Shown here piece after piece: positions 23,288-31,911 of a stretch of DNA of 50,131 nt (position 1 is its first letter; each line of letters starts with the position of its first letter). The stretch comes from Candidatus Latescibacter sp. (GTDB taxonomy: Bacteria > Latescibacterota > Latescibacteria > Latescibacterales > Latescibacteraceae). The DNA lies in contig JAUYCD010000063.1 of NCBI GenBank assembly GCA_030692375.1, positions 1 through 50,131 on the forward strand. Direction: 5' to 3'. The notes beneath the pieces are model-generated. The model did no database searches. It saw nothing but the letters and a program-made list of their open reading frames with translations, and was not told where the DNA came from. The position numbers and the translations under genes are program-made.

Positions 23288-23533
23288 ATGATATGTAAAG
23301 TCCCATTAGTTCTTGCACCGCAACCTGAGGGTGGGTATACCGTTACCTCGCCTCTTCTGCCTGAATTGGTGACTGAAGGGGACACCATTGAAGAGGCTCT
23401 GGAAAACGTTCGAGATGCTCTTGAAGCTACTATTGAAGCGTATCATGATCTTGGACGAGTTTTGCCCAAGAATGTTCAGATTTCCGATACAACAAGCCCT
23501 GTCTGGCTTGAAGCTATAGTTGCGATCCCATGA
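23288..23533 (+). CDS. hicB: HicB-like antitoxin
   Basis: 81-aa HicB-family protein: a partial RNase H-like fold with GGYTVTSPLLPELVTEGDTIEEALENV at the N-terminus (the segment between residues 15 and 42), ending in a short tail after TSPVWLEAIVAIP. HicB proteins neutralise HicA mRNA interferases. GGAGG lies 5 bp before the ATG at 23288. The gene overlaps hicA by ATGA in the order hicB-hicA. An inverted repeat AGTTA-GCT-TAACT (23228-23240) lies upstream and may be an operator. The C-terminal DNA-binding module found in some HicB forms is absent. Confidence 0.85.
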   Translation: MICKVPLVLAPQPEGGYTVTSPLLPELVTEGDTIEEALENVRDALEATIEAYHDLGRVLPKNVQISDTTSPVWLEAIVAIP

Positions 23534-23741
23534 CTTATCGCGAGATTAACCGAAAACTTATTACCATCGGATGCCAGGAACTGCCTCGAAGGGGCAGGGG
23601 TTCTCACCGGAAATGGTTCAACCCCAAGAGTCAGCGTGTTTCAATTCTATCCGATTGGGTAGCAGGGATCTTAAGATAGGGACTGTCAAGGCTGCTGTAA
23701 AACAATTGGGAATTGAATGGGATGATTTTTCCGAAGTATGA
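23530..23741 (+). pseudogene. hicA: HicA-like mRNA interferase, frameshifted
   Basis: Reads MTYREINRKL..GCQELPRRGRGSHRKWFNP, with the dsRBD-like HicA fold and the catalytic His in GSHRKWF. The frame breaks after SILSDW at a run of three G (23657-23659) and hits a stop. In the next frame the expected end continues as DLKIGTVKAAVKQLGIEWDD to a stop at 23739-23741. One extra G restores a full 70-residue HicA (DWGSRDLKIGTV). The ORF is therefore one base short in a homopolymer. This is either a sequencing/assembly error or an inactivated toxin. Confidence 0.78.
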
Positions 23742-23778
23742 ATGTACAAATAATATATTGGTAGACGATACGACCACA

Positions 23779-23859
23779 GCCGAACTCGGCATCCGCCTCG
23801 ACGCCATGCTCGCGGAATTGGGGGTGGATTACAGGGAGAAAAAAAAGGAAATTGTATGA
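23779..23859 (+). pseudogene. Fragment of a second deoxyhypusine-synthase-like gene (3' end)
   Basis: Frame reading AELGIRLDAMLAELGVDYRE resembles the C-terminus of the gene ending at 23054 (RLYDRLNAMLAELRADWREH). Nucleotides 23794-23858 are clearly related to 22997-23051. Only the last 25 or so codons are present. The fragment ends in an ATGA overlap with the following small gene. It is a relic of a tandem duplication or of an insertion between copies. Confidence 0.6.
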
Positions 23860-24083
23860 AGAAGGTTGACCCAGTTGCAAACGATCTACGTCCTGAGTAC
23901 CACCGAGAGGACTTTGGTGTGATGGTTCGCGGTAAATATTCATCGCGGATGAAAGAATCCTCCAATGTAATAGTACTCGATCCGGACATTGCTGAGGCTT
24001 TTCCAAACGCAAAGACTGTCAATCAGGCTTTGCGTGGTCTGATAGAACTCGCTAAAGGCAGTGTGCATGCAGCTTCACAATGA
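23856..24083 (+). CDS. Small putative antitoxin-like protein
   Basis: 75-aa protein of a widespread uncharacterised family: LRPEYHREDFGVMVRGKYSS near the N-terminus, then VIVLDPDIAEAFPNAKTVNQAL, an RHH-like helix pattern. Similar proteins often precede small toxin genes, so an antitoxin role is plausible, but no partner follows; the next gene is on the other strand. AAGGAA lies about 6 bp before the ATG. The start codon overlaps the stop of the deoxyhypusine-synthase fragment, so the gene seems to have been captured behind it. Assignment by family resemblance only. Confidence 0.6.
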   Translation: MKKVDPVANDLRPEYHREDFGVMVRGKYSSRMKESSNVIVLDPDIAEAFPNAKTVNQALRGLIELAKGSVHAASQ

Positions 24084-24174
24084 GTTTGGTGACCCATACT
24101 TTTTTTCACGTTCTCCCATTCTATCATAACGCCAGTAACGCCCATGCGTCTTTGGCGATATGCCTCCGTTTTTT

Positions 24175-26136
24175 TTACGGCCGGTTTCTCGTTCTCGGCC
24201 CGTAGACCTCGTCCGGGGCGCCGACCTCGAGTGCGCCGAGATCGGGAGCTTTCCCGGTGAAGTCGTCGTTGATGTTGGGAAGTATGCACCCGGCGTCAAC
24301 CGCCTTCGCGTCCGGCTTGAGGCGGAAATCGAAATCCTTCGGATCGTAGATCGTGTTTGGTTTTTCAAAATCGGCTTTCGTCACATTCCGGAAGATATCG
24401 TAATCGACCAGGATGCCGTGTTCTTCACGGCCGGTCGCCTTGAAGAATTCTTCGGGGGTTTTGAACGAACCGGTGAGCGGATTTTTCAGCTCGTAGTCGA
24501 TGGTTTTTCCCTCGCCGGGCGAGCGCCATACGAACTGGACCTCCACATCTTTGGTGGGGCGGTAGCCGTCGTAATCGAACGTCGTTGAGCTTGTATAGGT
24601 TGTCACCCGGAGAATGGGGCGTTTGGGAGCGTCCTCGCCGAGGAAGAGATTATTCCGGAGCGTGACATTCTGGAAGGGGCTGCTCGTCGTCCATTCCGAG
24701 CAAAGCGTGTTGTGGAAGGTCAATATGCCGACCGGGTAGATGTTGTATTTGAATGCGCCGCCGGTAGGCACATGGTATGCGATATTACGGATGAAATACG
24801 CCGGGCCGCCGTAGATGGGCTGCGCGGAGTAGGCGTGAGTACCCGCGTTGAACCCGCGGTTTTTGAAGACCCGGATGTTATGCGCCGCGCAGTCGGCCTC
24901 CACGAAATCGTCGGACATCATATAAAAGTCATTGTTGTAAAAGTCGATGGAACATACTTTCCAATCCTCGTTTTCCGGCGGGCCCTGTTCGGTGATATCT
25001 AGGGCATCGTGGAAATAGGCGAGGTAATTGTGGCAAACCACATGCCCCTGGCCATTGATATCGATGCCGATGAAAGAAACAAGCGGTGCGCCTAGCCTCT
25101 GTTCCGCCCATGTCTCTTTCCAGCCGGGAAGGCTGATCTTTTTCCCCAGGATAACATTGTCGGCAATATAGAAATTCTTTGAACCGCCGTACTGGGCGTT
25201 GATCCCGCATCCCACATTTTCCATGCGGCAGTTGCGCACCACCAGCCCCTGGCAGCCATGGGCAAACCGTAGCCCCGCCATGATAGCCACATCGCAGTTT
25301 TTGATGGTGATGTTCTCGATAAAGGTGTAATCGGCGTATGTGACATCGAACATCCGGTATACACCGTCTGCGTCGAATATCGCCTCGCCGTCGCCAGCGC
25401 CGCGAATGACAATGGGCTTATCCGGAGTACCGCTCTTGGTCAGAACATAGGCGCCGTGGAAATGCATCCAGAGCGGCTCGTAATATTTCTTCCGATCGGA
25501 TTTGTATAATCCGGCATGGACGAGGATGATGTCTCCGGGGCGGGCGGCGAATTCTCCTCCGGTGCCCCAGAGGCTTTTCCCCGGTCCGTAATAGGCATCC
25601 ATTACGCCTACATAGGAGGGCTCCTGCTTCGGGCCTTTGTAATCGGGCGGGTAGACATGGCGCACCCGGCCTCCCTCGAACGCTTTCGGCTCCGGGCGGG
25701 TGGTCACGGTGACCAATTGTGTAGCTTGACCTTTCACTCCGTCAGGGTCTTTCATGACAAACCGGCACTCGTACGTCCCGCCCGGCTCAAGGTTGAAGAT
25801 GCTCCCCGCGAACCTGTTCGGAGCGGTGAAGTCCATGCCCACCACCTTATGAATGATCTTCTCGCCGTTCATACGCAGGAGAGGAAGCGCCTGCTTCCAT
25901 GAGGTTGTTCCTTTCTTACGGTAGGTTACCTCAACAGATGAGTTCCGGTTGTCGTCGCCCTGGATATTCCATTCGAATCCGGCGCAGAGGAGCGTGGGCG
26001 GCTCCACCTCAAACTTTCCGGGTGTGACCGCATTCGCAGGCTTTGCTGGAGCGGCGGTTTGTGGCGCGGCCTGTGCGGAATGAGCAAGCACAAACAGGGA
26101 CACCAGCACGGTCAATATCATTTGGTATTGTTTCAT
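24175..26136 (-). CDS. Secreted right-handed beta-helix protein, paralogue 1
   Basis: 653-aa exported protein. The signal peptide ends near HSAQA (residue 23). Residues about 35-145 look like a fibronectin III-type module (FEVEPPTLLCAGFEW.. to VTVTTRPEPKAF). From about 210 to 480 are parallel beta-helix rungs with CDVAIMAGLRFAHGCQGLVV and Asn-rich turns, the layout of polysaccharide lyase- or pectate-lyase-like enzymes. A catalytic set was not identified. The C-terminus holds GKAPDLGALEVGAP, a common closing sequence of such helices. GGAGGAG precedes the ATG at 26136; longer starts lack such a site. It shares most of its length with the neighbouring gene at 26219-28156. Confidence 0.75.
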   Translation of the reverse strand: MKQYQMILTVLVSLFVLAHSAQAAPQTAAPAKPANAVTPGKFEVEPPTLLCAGFEWNIQGDDNRNSSVEVTYRKKGTTSWKQALPLLRMNGEKIIHKVVGMDFTAPNRFAGSIFNLEPGGTYECRFVMKDPDGVKGQATQLVTVTTRPEPKAFEGGRVRHVYPPDYKGPKQEPSYVGVMDAYYGPGKSLWGTGGEFAARPGDIILVHAGLYKSDRKKYYEPLWMHFHGAYVLTKSGTPDKPIVIRGAGDGEAIFDADGVYRMFDVTYADYTFIENITIKNCDVAIMAGLRFAHGCQGLVVRNCRMENVGCGINAQYGGSKNFYIADNVILGKKISLPGWKETWAEQRLGAPLVSFIGIDINGQGHVVCHNYLAYFHDALDITEQGPPENEDWKVCSIDFYNNDFYMMSDDFVEADCAAHNIRVFKNRGFNAGTHAYSAQPIYGGPAYFIRNIAYHVPTGGAFKYNIYPVGILTFHNTLCSEWTTSSPFQNVTLRNNLFLGEDAPKRPILRVTTYTSSTTFDYDGYRPTKDVEVQFVWRSPGEGKTIDYELKNPLTGSFKTPEEFFKATGREEHGILVDYDIFRNVTKADFEKPNTIYDPKDFDFRLKPDAKAVDAGCILPNINDDFTGKAPDLGALEVGAPDEVYGPRTRNRP

Positions 26137-26218
26137 TTGTCTCCTCCAATTTACGCAAAAGCGCATCAGGGTTGGGAAATGAATGGTTACCACTCGCACA
26201 CTTTATGGGGGTGAGGGC

Positions 26219-28156
26219 TTACGGCTTTAATCCCGTCCGCGGCCCGTACACCTCTTCCGGGGCGCCGACCTCGAGTGCGCCGAGATCGGGAGCTTTCCCG
26301 GTGAAACCGTCGTTTATGTTGGGCAGTATGCAACCGGCGTCAACCGCCTTCGCGTCCGGCTTGAGACTGAAATCAAAGTCCTTCGCGAAGAAAACCTGAC
26401 CGGGGTTGTCCGGGTCGGCCTTCGGTACCTTCCGGAAGATATCGTAGTCAACTGTAATCCCATGCTGCTCCTGGCCTGTGGCCTTGGTGAATTCCTCCAG
26501 GGTCTTGTATGACCCGGAGAAGGCGTCCTTGCCGAGGGCATAATCCATGGTTTTGCCCGGGCCGGGAGATCTCCAGCGGAACTGGAACTCCACTTCCTTG
26601 TTGGGACGGTAGCCGTCGTAATCGAACGAGGTGTAGCTCGTATAAGTGCTGACGCTGAGAATCGGCCTTTTGGGGTAGTCTTCTCCGAGGAAGAGATTGT
26701 TCCGGAGGTGCACATTGGAGAAAGGCGGGCTGGTTGTCCACTCCGAACAGAACGTGTTGTGATAAAGGAGGACTCCTGCAGGATAGATATTGAACTTTAA
26801 CGCTCCTCCGGACGGTATGTGATAAGCGATATTACGGATGAAATAGGCAGGACCGCCGAAGATGGGCTGGGCCGAATACGCGTGCTGCCCGGCATTGAGC
26901 CCCCGGTTACGGAATATCCGCATGTTGTGCACGCTGCTGTCGCCCTCGATGAAATCATCCGCCATCATATGCAGGTCATTGTTGTAAAAGTCGAAGGAGA
27001 CGGCTTTCCATTCCTCCTTTTCCGGCTGGCCCTGCTCGGTGCAATCGATGGCATCGTGGAAGTAGGCGATATAGTTGTGGCAGACCACGTGTCCCTGGCC
27101 GTTGATATCGACCGCGATAAAGGACTTGAGGTCGGACAATGGGCCGTATTTTCCCCAGTTCCCCGTCCAGCCGTGCAGGCGGTTCTGGTCTTCACGGCCC
27201 AGGATCACGTTGTCGGCGATGTAGAAATTCCGGCTTCCGCCATACTGGGCGTTGACCCCGCATCCCACATTTTCCATCCGGCAGTTGCGGACTACCAGTC
27301 CATTGCAGCCGTGGGTGTAGCGCAGTCCTGCATACACTGCAACCTCGCAGTTTCTGATGGTCAGCCCCTCGATATAGTTGTAATCTGCGAACATGACATC
27401 GAACATCCGGTACACTCCGCCGCCGTCAATGATCGCCTCGCCATCGCCTGCGCCGCGGATGACTATTGGTTTTTCCGGTGTACCGCTTTTGGAGAGCTGA
27501 TATGCGCCGTGGAAATGAAGGCCCAGAGGCTCATAGTATCTGATGCGCTCTGACTTGTACAGCCCTGCGTGAACAAGGATAATGTCGCCGGGCTGTATAT
27601 TCGCGCTGCGCCAGAGACCTTTTCCCGGCCCGTAATAGGCTTCCATGATGCTGACAAAGGAAGGCTCCTCCTTTTTGCCCTTGAAATCCGGAGGATAAAC
27701 GTGGAGCGTACGGCCGCCGGAGAAAGCTTTCGGCTCCGGACGGGTAGTTACGGAGACAATCCTTGTCGCATTCCCTTTGACTCCATCGGGGTCGGACAGC
27801 ACAAACCGGCATTCATACGCCGTTCCCGGTTCGAGGTCGAAAATGCTCCCCGCAAACATGTTTGGCGCGGTGTAGTCCATTTCCACCGCCTTGTATACGA
27901 CTTTCTCGCCATGGAGACGCATGAGCGGGAGCGCTTTTTCCCATTCGGCGGCGCCCTTTTTATGGTAGCTGACTTCCACCGAGGCGTTACTGTTGTCGTC
28001 GCCCTGCATGAGCCATTCAAACCCGGCGCAGATAAGAGTCGGCGGCTCCACTGTGAATTTTCCGGGAGTGATCGCATTGATCGCGGCGAAAGAGAAGGTG
28101 GGGGAGAGGATGGCGACGAGGGAGAGAACAAGGATGACGGATGTTATACGGTTCAT
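26219..28156 (-). CDS. Secreted right-handed beta-helix protein, paralogue 2
   Basis: 645-aa exported protein, close paralogue of the preceding gene. A signal peptide (to about SFAA, residue 25) is followed by the same fibronectin-like module (FTVEPPTLICAGFEW), the heme-free beta-helix core with RNCRMENVGCGVNAQYGGS (a 19-residue run shared with its neighbour apart from one position), and the GKAPDLGALEVGAP ending. The 82-bp gap to the next gene suggests one transcript with paralogue 1. The two differ mostly at the start and in the helix loops, where substrate contacts usually lie, so they may attack related parts of one glycan. Polysaccharide lyase activity is inferred, not shown. Confidence 0.75.
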   Translation of the reverse strand: MNRITSVILVLSLVAILSPTFSFAAINAITPGKFTVEPPTLICAGFEWLMQGDDNSNASVEVSYHKKGAAEWEKALPLMRLHGEKVVYKAVEMDYTAPNMFAGSIFDLEPGTAYECRFVLSDPDGVKGNATRIVSVTTRPEPKAFSGGRTLHVYPPDFKGKKEEPSFVSIMEAYYGPGKGLWRSANIQPGDIILVHAGLYKSERIRYYEPLGLHFHGAYQLSKSGTPEKPIVIRGAGDGEAIIDGGGVYRMFDVMFADYNYIEGLTIRNCEVAVYAGLRYTHGCNGLVVRNCRMENVGCGVNAQYGGSRNFYIADNVILGREDQNRLHGWTGNWGKYGPLSDLKSFIAVDINGQGHVVCHNYIAYFHDAIDCTEQGQPEKEEWKAVSFDFYNNDLHMMADDFIEGDSSVHNMRIFRNRGLNAGQHAYSAQPIFGGPAYFIRNIAYHIPSGGALKFNIYPAGVLLYHNTFCSEWTTSPPFSNVHLRNNLFLGEDYPKRPILSVSTYTSYTSFDYDGYRPNKEVEFQFRWRSPGPGKTMDYALGKDAFSGSYKTLEEFTKATGQEQHGITVDYDIFRKVPKADPDNPGQVFFAKDFDFSLKPDAKAVDAGCILPNINDGFTGKAPDLGALEVGAPEEVYGPRTGLKP

Positions 28157-28367
28157 GGTCGGCCTCCGTAAATGTGTCGTTCAGATCGTCTATTATTAAA
28201 ACCAAAATAATCTGGAGGTAAAAGATTATCAAGACAAATATATAAATGAAAAGGCATTATTCATCCCAATGATGCAGTATCATTGGTTGTTAAAATGTAT
28301 ATAAAAAATGTTATAATTCCAATTGTTTTTCAAGTAGACACTATCAAATATTCTTGCATTTTGAAAA

Positions 28368-28469
28368 CCTCACCCACCCTTCGGGCACCCTCTCCTGGTC
28401 AGGAGAGGGAAAAGATGGCCAGTTGAGAGTCACCCCTCTCCTGACTAGGAGAGGGGATGGGGGTGAGGT
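28368..28469. repeat. Family B palindromic repeat
   Basis: CCTCACCCACCCTTCGGGCA and, at the far end, GGATGGGGGTGAGG, with hairpins CCCTCTCCTGGTCAGGAGAG and CCCTCTCCTGACTAGGAGAG. Very similar to the copy at 2042-2147. It lies in the 509-bp divergent gap; the rest is AT-rich, with a promoter at its right end. Confidence 0.8.
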
Positions 28470-28540
28470 AATGAACCTCAAATTCATGTCATCATGAATG
28501 CAATATGGAATAAAACAAAATATATATACATATAAACTTC

Positions 28541-28568
28541 TTGACAGACCGGTAGTTATATATATATT
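28541..28568 (+). promoter_or_regulatory. Sigma-70-like promoter of the secreted LolA-like gene
   Basis: Perfect TTGACA (28541-28546) with TATATT (28563-28568, 16 bp) or TATTAT (28565-28570, 18 bp). It predicts a start near 28575 and a leader of about 90 bases before the ATG at 28666. Confidence 0.65.
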
Positions 28569-28665
28569 ATGAAAAGATGCATTATATCGATAGGAATCTG
28601 TGCTGAATTATCTGGCGTACCCCAACGAATTGTTCTAAAAAACACATCTCCAAAGGAGAACTATC

Positions 28666-29607
28666 ATGAAATGGGTTATCATGGTAATGACAGGTGCATT
28701 TTTGCTCTGGGGAGCGGTATCTGATTTTGTTTTCGCTGAAGGCGCATATCCTTCTGAAGTAAATATACTGCTTAAAAATATTGCGCAGTGTGATTCCCTG
28801 ATTGTGAGCGGAAAGGGGAGTATAACATACGAATTTTTTTCCCAACTTCAAAAAAGATCTTCAACTGTTGAAAACCCGAAGATGCCCGCTCCTCCCGATT
28901 ATCAGAAAGTAGACATTGTGTATTCATTTCAGGGATCAAAGATGAGGTGTGACGAAAAACTCCTTATGCAGATGCCTGACGGAAAGAGTCATCCCGCCGA
29001 GTTTCATCGGGCGTGGAATGGAGAAAAGACAGATAATCTCACAAAAGAGGCTATCGGCCCGAACGGCTCATTTGTCTCTGCAGGGTCCGTGGGCAAAAAG
29101 AATGATGTCCCGTATGGAAAGTGTGACCCGAGATTCAACTGCATTAATATCAACGGTGAGCCGATTGCGGTTTATATCAATAAAAACCTCTCAAAACTTC
29201 AATTGATTGGCGACGAAACAATTGAAAATATTCCCTGCAAGGTATTGCAAGGCACACGGGTAATGCAAAATAACATGGAAGTGACAAATAAGATATGGAT
29301 CGCGCCGAGTAGAATGTACCGGATAATGCGCTGGGAAAGATCATCAAATCTTGGAAAAATACAAACAGTGAATAATACATTACGGAAAATTAAGGATGAT
29401 ATTTGGTTTACGGAAAAACAACAGATCGATACATACCGGAACGATGATACAACGAAGGAAATGAAATACTGGGGGAAAACGGTTCTTTCGGTGAGCAAGG
29501 ATTTTACGATAAACATCACCCTACCGGACAAAGAATTTGAAATCAAGTTTCCCACAGGCCTGAGCATCCGTGACGAGAGAACGAACAGCTCTTTTATCGC
29601 AAAGTGA
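28666..29607 (+). CDS. Secreted LolA/RseB-like protein of unknown function
   Basis: 313-aa exported protein: signal peptide to about VFAEG (residue 25), then a long antiparallel beta arrangement reminiscent of outer-membrane lipoprotein-sorting (LolA) and RseB-like folds (DIVYSFQGSKMRCDEKL, CKVLQGTRVMQNNMEV, NKIWIAPSRMYRIMRWE). Such proteins bind lipids or lipoproteins. Three or four cysteines suggest disulfides outside the cytoplasm. It is AT-richer than its neighbours, monocistronic, with a strong promoter and the ribosome binding site AAAGGAG. Family assignment is from fold-like features only, so it should be treated as a hypothetical secreted protein. Confidence 0.55.
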   Translation: MKWVIMVMTGAFLLWGAVSDFVFAEGAYPSEVNILLKNIAQCDSLIVSGKGSITYEFFSQLQKRSSTVENPKMPAPPDYQKVDIVYSFQGSKMRCDEKLLMQMPDGKSHPAEFHRAWNGEKTDNLTKEAIGPNGSFVSAGSVGKKNDVPYGKCDPRFNCININGEPIAVYINKNLSKLQLIGDETIENIPCKVLQGTRVMQNNMEVTNKIWIAPSRMYRIMRWERSSNLGKIQTVNNTLRKIKDDIWFTEKQQIDTYRNDDTTKEMKYWGKTVLSVSKDFTINITLPDKEFEIKFPTGLSIRDERTNSSFIAK

Positions 29608-29656
29608 GGATATTAATCAGAGCGGAATCTTGTTCCTCACGCACCTTTCCTCCCTG

Positions 29657-31825
29657 TCATTTCCCCAGCCCCGCATCGGCGTGATTCACCACGAACACCG
29701 AAGGCTTCCCTTTCGCCCCCAGTTTATTCACCGCCCGTACCAGAAGGGAATTCTTCCCCGACTGGAGGAGCCATGTCCAGCGCTCGCCCACCTGCTTCCA
29801 GCCGGTGTCGTCCGCATTCACCTCGAAATGGCTGAAATTGGGAGTGTAGGTCTCGAAGCGCAGGAACAGGCGGTCGTTGCCGAATCCCTGCGTTGCGTCC
29901 ACATGGACTTTGTTGAGATCGGGCCACATGTCGCGGGGACGGTCGGTGTGCCAGCGGTAGTGACGTTTGGGCGGGGTTTTTCCGTCATACCAGTTGACGA
30001 AACCCTGGAGCGGCCAGTCCATGCTGCTCCCATCGGTAACCGGCCTGGGCAGGGGTTGTTCAAACCAGTTGTTGCGGGTCACAAAACGCACGAAAACCCC
30101 GTTGAGGAAACCGGTGAGATGAGTTCCCTGGTAATTGCTGTTGGAGCCGCGTTTTACTGGAGGCTCTTTGCCCTCGATGAGCTTGTACTCGAAACTGCTG
30201 TCTTTCCCCCATTCGATGGGGCGATCCGGAAAGTAGTAGTCGAGAAATTTTTCATGAAGCTCCAGGAGGCTCTGCGGTTCCACGGTTTCTTTGTCATAAT
30301 CATAGCAGTTGCCCCATGTATAGGCGTCCATGAATATCCATTTCCCGAACTCGTCGTTCCAGACCTCCATGATCGCATGACCGCCGCCGTTCACCTGCCG
30401 CGCCTCCCAGCCGTAGGACTGGAACATGGCGCTGAGGAGCAGATTGAACTGGGTGCAGTATCCCCCGGCGCCGGCGCGGTCGATACGGTCGAGGATGGAA
30501 AGCCCGTCCCAGGCCGGATACCCGGGAAAAGCGTCGCTCTGGTGCCACCGTTTGGTCACATAATCGAGAAGTTTCACCTGGGCGTCGAATTCCGTGCGGC
30601 TGCCGCCGATTACCTCATCGAGGTTTTCCCTTCGGCGCAGTTCCCTGAATTCCGGGCGGTCCCAGGGTTCCCATGTAAAATCGATGGAGGAATATTTGAT
30701 GAAAGGATTCTCCTGTTTGACCACATGGATATTAGGGTGCAGGGGAACGCGCTGCTCCAGCTCCGCGGTGACCGCGGCTGATTTGATTATGGGACTCCGG
30801 AGCGGATTGACGGTGGATAAAACAGCCTTGAACTGGACATAGCGGCGGAGGGGCCCCCGGTGCTGCGAAGCAGTATCCGGGGTAACATTGAGGTCGGCGC
30901 CTCCGGTTTCGAAATCGAGCGAGGGTTCGTTTCCAATCGCCCGGTACGATTCCCATTCCGGCGAGAACGGCTGCGGATTGGCGCCTTTCCTGAGGAAGTA
31001 TTCTATTTTTGTTCCTTCCGGAGTTTCCGCCCGGATGGCGAGCCTCATCTTCTTTATCTCGCGGAGGGGGACGATAAAATCCTGCGAATCGCCCTTCCAC
31101 AGGTCTATGACCGGGCTTGCCAGCCAGCCGGACTGCTCATACCGGTCGAGGCTGAGCCGTACCGTATACTCGGCTCTGGTCTTTCCGTCGGGGCCGAAAG
31201 GACTTTCTTTCCATGTCTTGCCATCGTCGAAGGACTTCCAGGATGTTTCTCCGGCATGGGAAGGGTCGCCGCCGCCCTGCGGGAAATCATCCGCCCTTGG
31301 GGTGAAAATGAGCCAGCCTTCATCCTCCGTTTTTGCATCAAGGCAGGCAAAGTCGATGGTGTTCTTCCCCTTCTGGAGCCATTTAGCGGGGAATTCCAGC
31401 CAGCGGTAGTAGTCGATTGTCTGTTTGGTTTCCGGGTGGTCATACTCGGTCTCGTGCCCGTTGATAAAGAACTTCAGGGGGTGCTTCAACGGTTTCCCAT
31501 AGGCGGGCATGATCACAATCCACGCGGAGAAAGCGCGGGGATCTTCGAGGAAGAAGATTTTTCTTCCCCGGTTTTTCCCCCAGACAGCATCCAGGTTGGG
31601 GCCTTTTTCACTGACCCCCACCCCCGGGCTGTCATTCTCGATGAGCGTACGGTTGAACAGGCTCACCCCTCCCGAAGGGTGTTTCATGAGCGTCTGCATG
31701 AAACCGGCGTCATAGACCATTTCCGCACCTCCGCCCCAGGAAGTTTTCACCGTTTCGGAGAGTGCAGGGGAGGTGATGAGAAATGATAGGACGATGAAAA
31801 GCGTCTTTTTCCAATAAGCATTCAT
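29657..31825 (-). CDS. Secreted transglutaminase-like protein, paralogue 1
   Basis: 722-aa exported protein (signal to about ALSET). The N-terminal half holds two beta-rich blocks: a carbohydrate-binding-like part with KWLQKGKNTIDFAC and a second part beginning near WLASPVIDLWKGDSQDF. The transglutaminase-like core is around residues 420-520: Cys457 in AGGYCTQFNLLL, His in GGHAIMEVWND and Asp in WIFMDAY, the Cys-His-Asp triad. The C-terminal beta domain ends in RFETYTPNFSHFEVNADDT. Bacterial transglutaminase-like folds are often peptidases or ligases. Substrate unknown. ATG at 31825 gives the cleaner signal peptide; an upstream GTG lies inside repeat DNA. Paralogue at 35213-37354. Confidence 0.72.
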   Translation of the reverse strand: MNAYWKKTLFIVLSFLITSPALSETVKTSWGGGAEMVYDAGFMQTLMKHPSGGVSLFNRTLIENDSPGVGVSEKGPNLDAVWGKNRGRKIFFLEDPRAFSAWIVIMPAYGKPLKHPLKFFINGHETEYDHPETKQTIDYYRWLEFPAKWLQKGKNTIDFACLDAKTEDEGWLIFTPRADDFPQGGGDPSHAGETSWKSFDDGKTWKESPFGPDGKTRAEYTVRLSLDRYEQSGWLASPVIDLWKGDSQDFIVPLREIKKMRLAIRAETPEGTKIEYFLRKGANPQPFSPEWESYRAIGNEPSLDFETGGADLNVTPDTASQHRGPLRRYVQFKAVLSTVNPLRSPIIKSAAVTAELEQRVPLHPNIHVVKQENPFIKYSSIDFTWEPWDRPEFRELRRRENLDEVIGGSRTEFDAQVKLLDYVTKRWHQSDAFPGYPAWDGLSILDRIDRAGAGGYCTQFNLLLSAMFQSYGWEARQVNGGGHAIMEVWNDEFGKWIFMDAYTWGNCYDYDKETVEPQSLLELHEKFLDYYFPDRPIEWGKDSSFEYKLIEGKEPPVKRGSNSNYQGTHLTGFLNGVFVRFVTRNNWFEQPLPRPVTDGSSMDWPLQGFVNWYDGKTPPKRHYRWHTDRPRDMWPDLNKVHVDATQGFGNDRLFLRFETYTPNFSHFEVNADDTGWKQVGERWTWLLQSGKNSLLVRAVNKLGAKGKPSVFVVNHADAGLGK

Positions 31826-31848
31826 AATGGCATGATTTCCATTTTTTA

Positions 31849-31904
31849 ACCTCACCCCGACCCTCTCCTAATTAGGAGAGGGTGCCCGAAGGGCAGGTGA
31901 GGTT
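31849..31904. repeat. Family B repeat, short copy
   Basis: ACCTCACCCCGACCCTCTCC and GGAGAGGGTGCCC..GGTGAGGT, a single-hairpin version of the family. It lies between the transglutaminase-like gene and the glycosidase-like gene on the minus strand. Confidence 0.75.
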
Positions 31905-31911
31905 TCCATTC

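Noticed and set aside
29570-31786. Long open frames on the plus strand (29570-30781 and 30860-31786)
   Set aside because: They lie opposite the transglutaminase-like gene, which has a signal peptide and a coherent domain order. The opposite frames show no recognisable domain and result from its codon bias.
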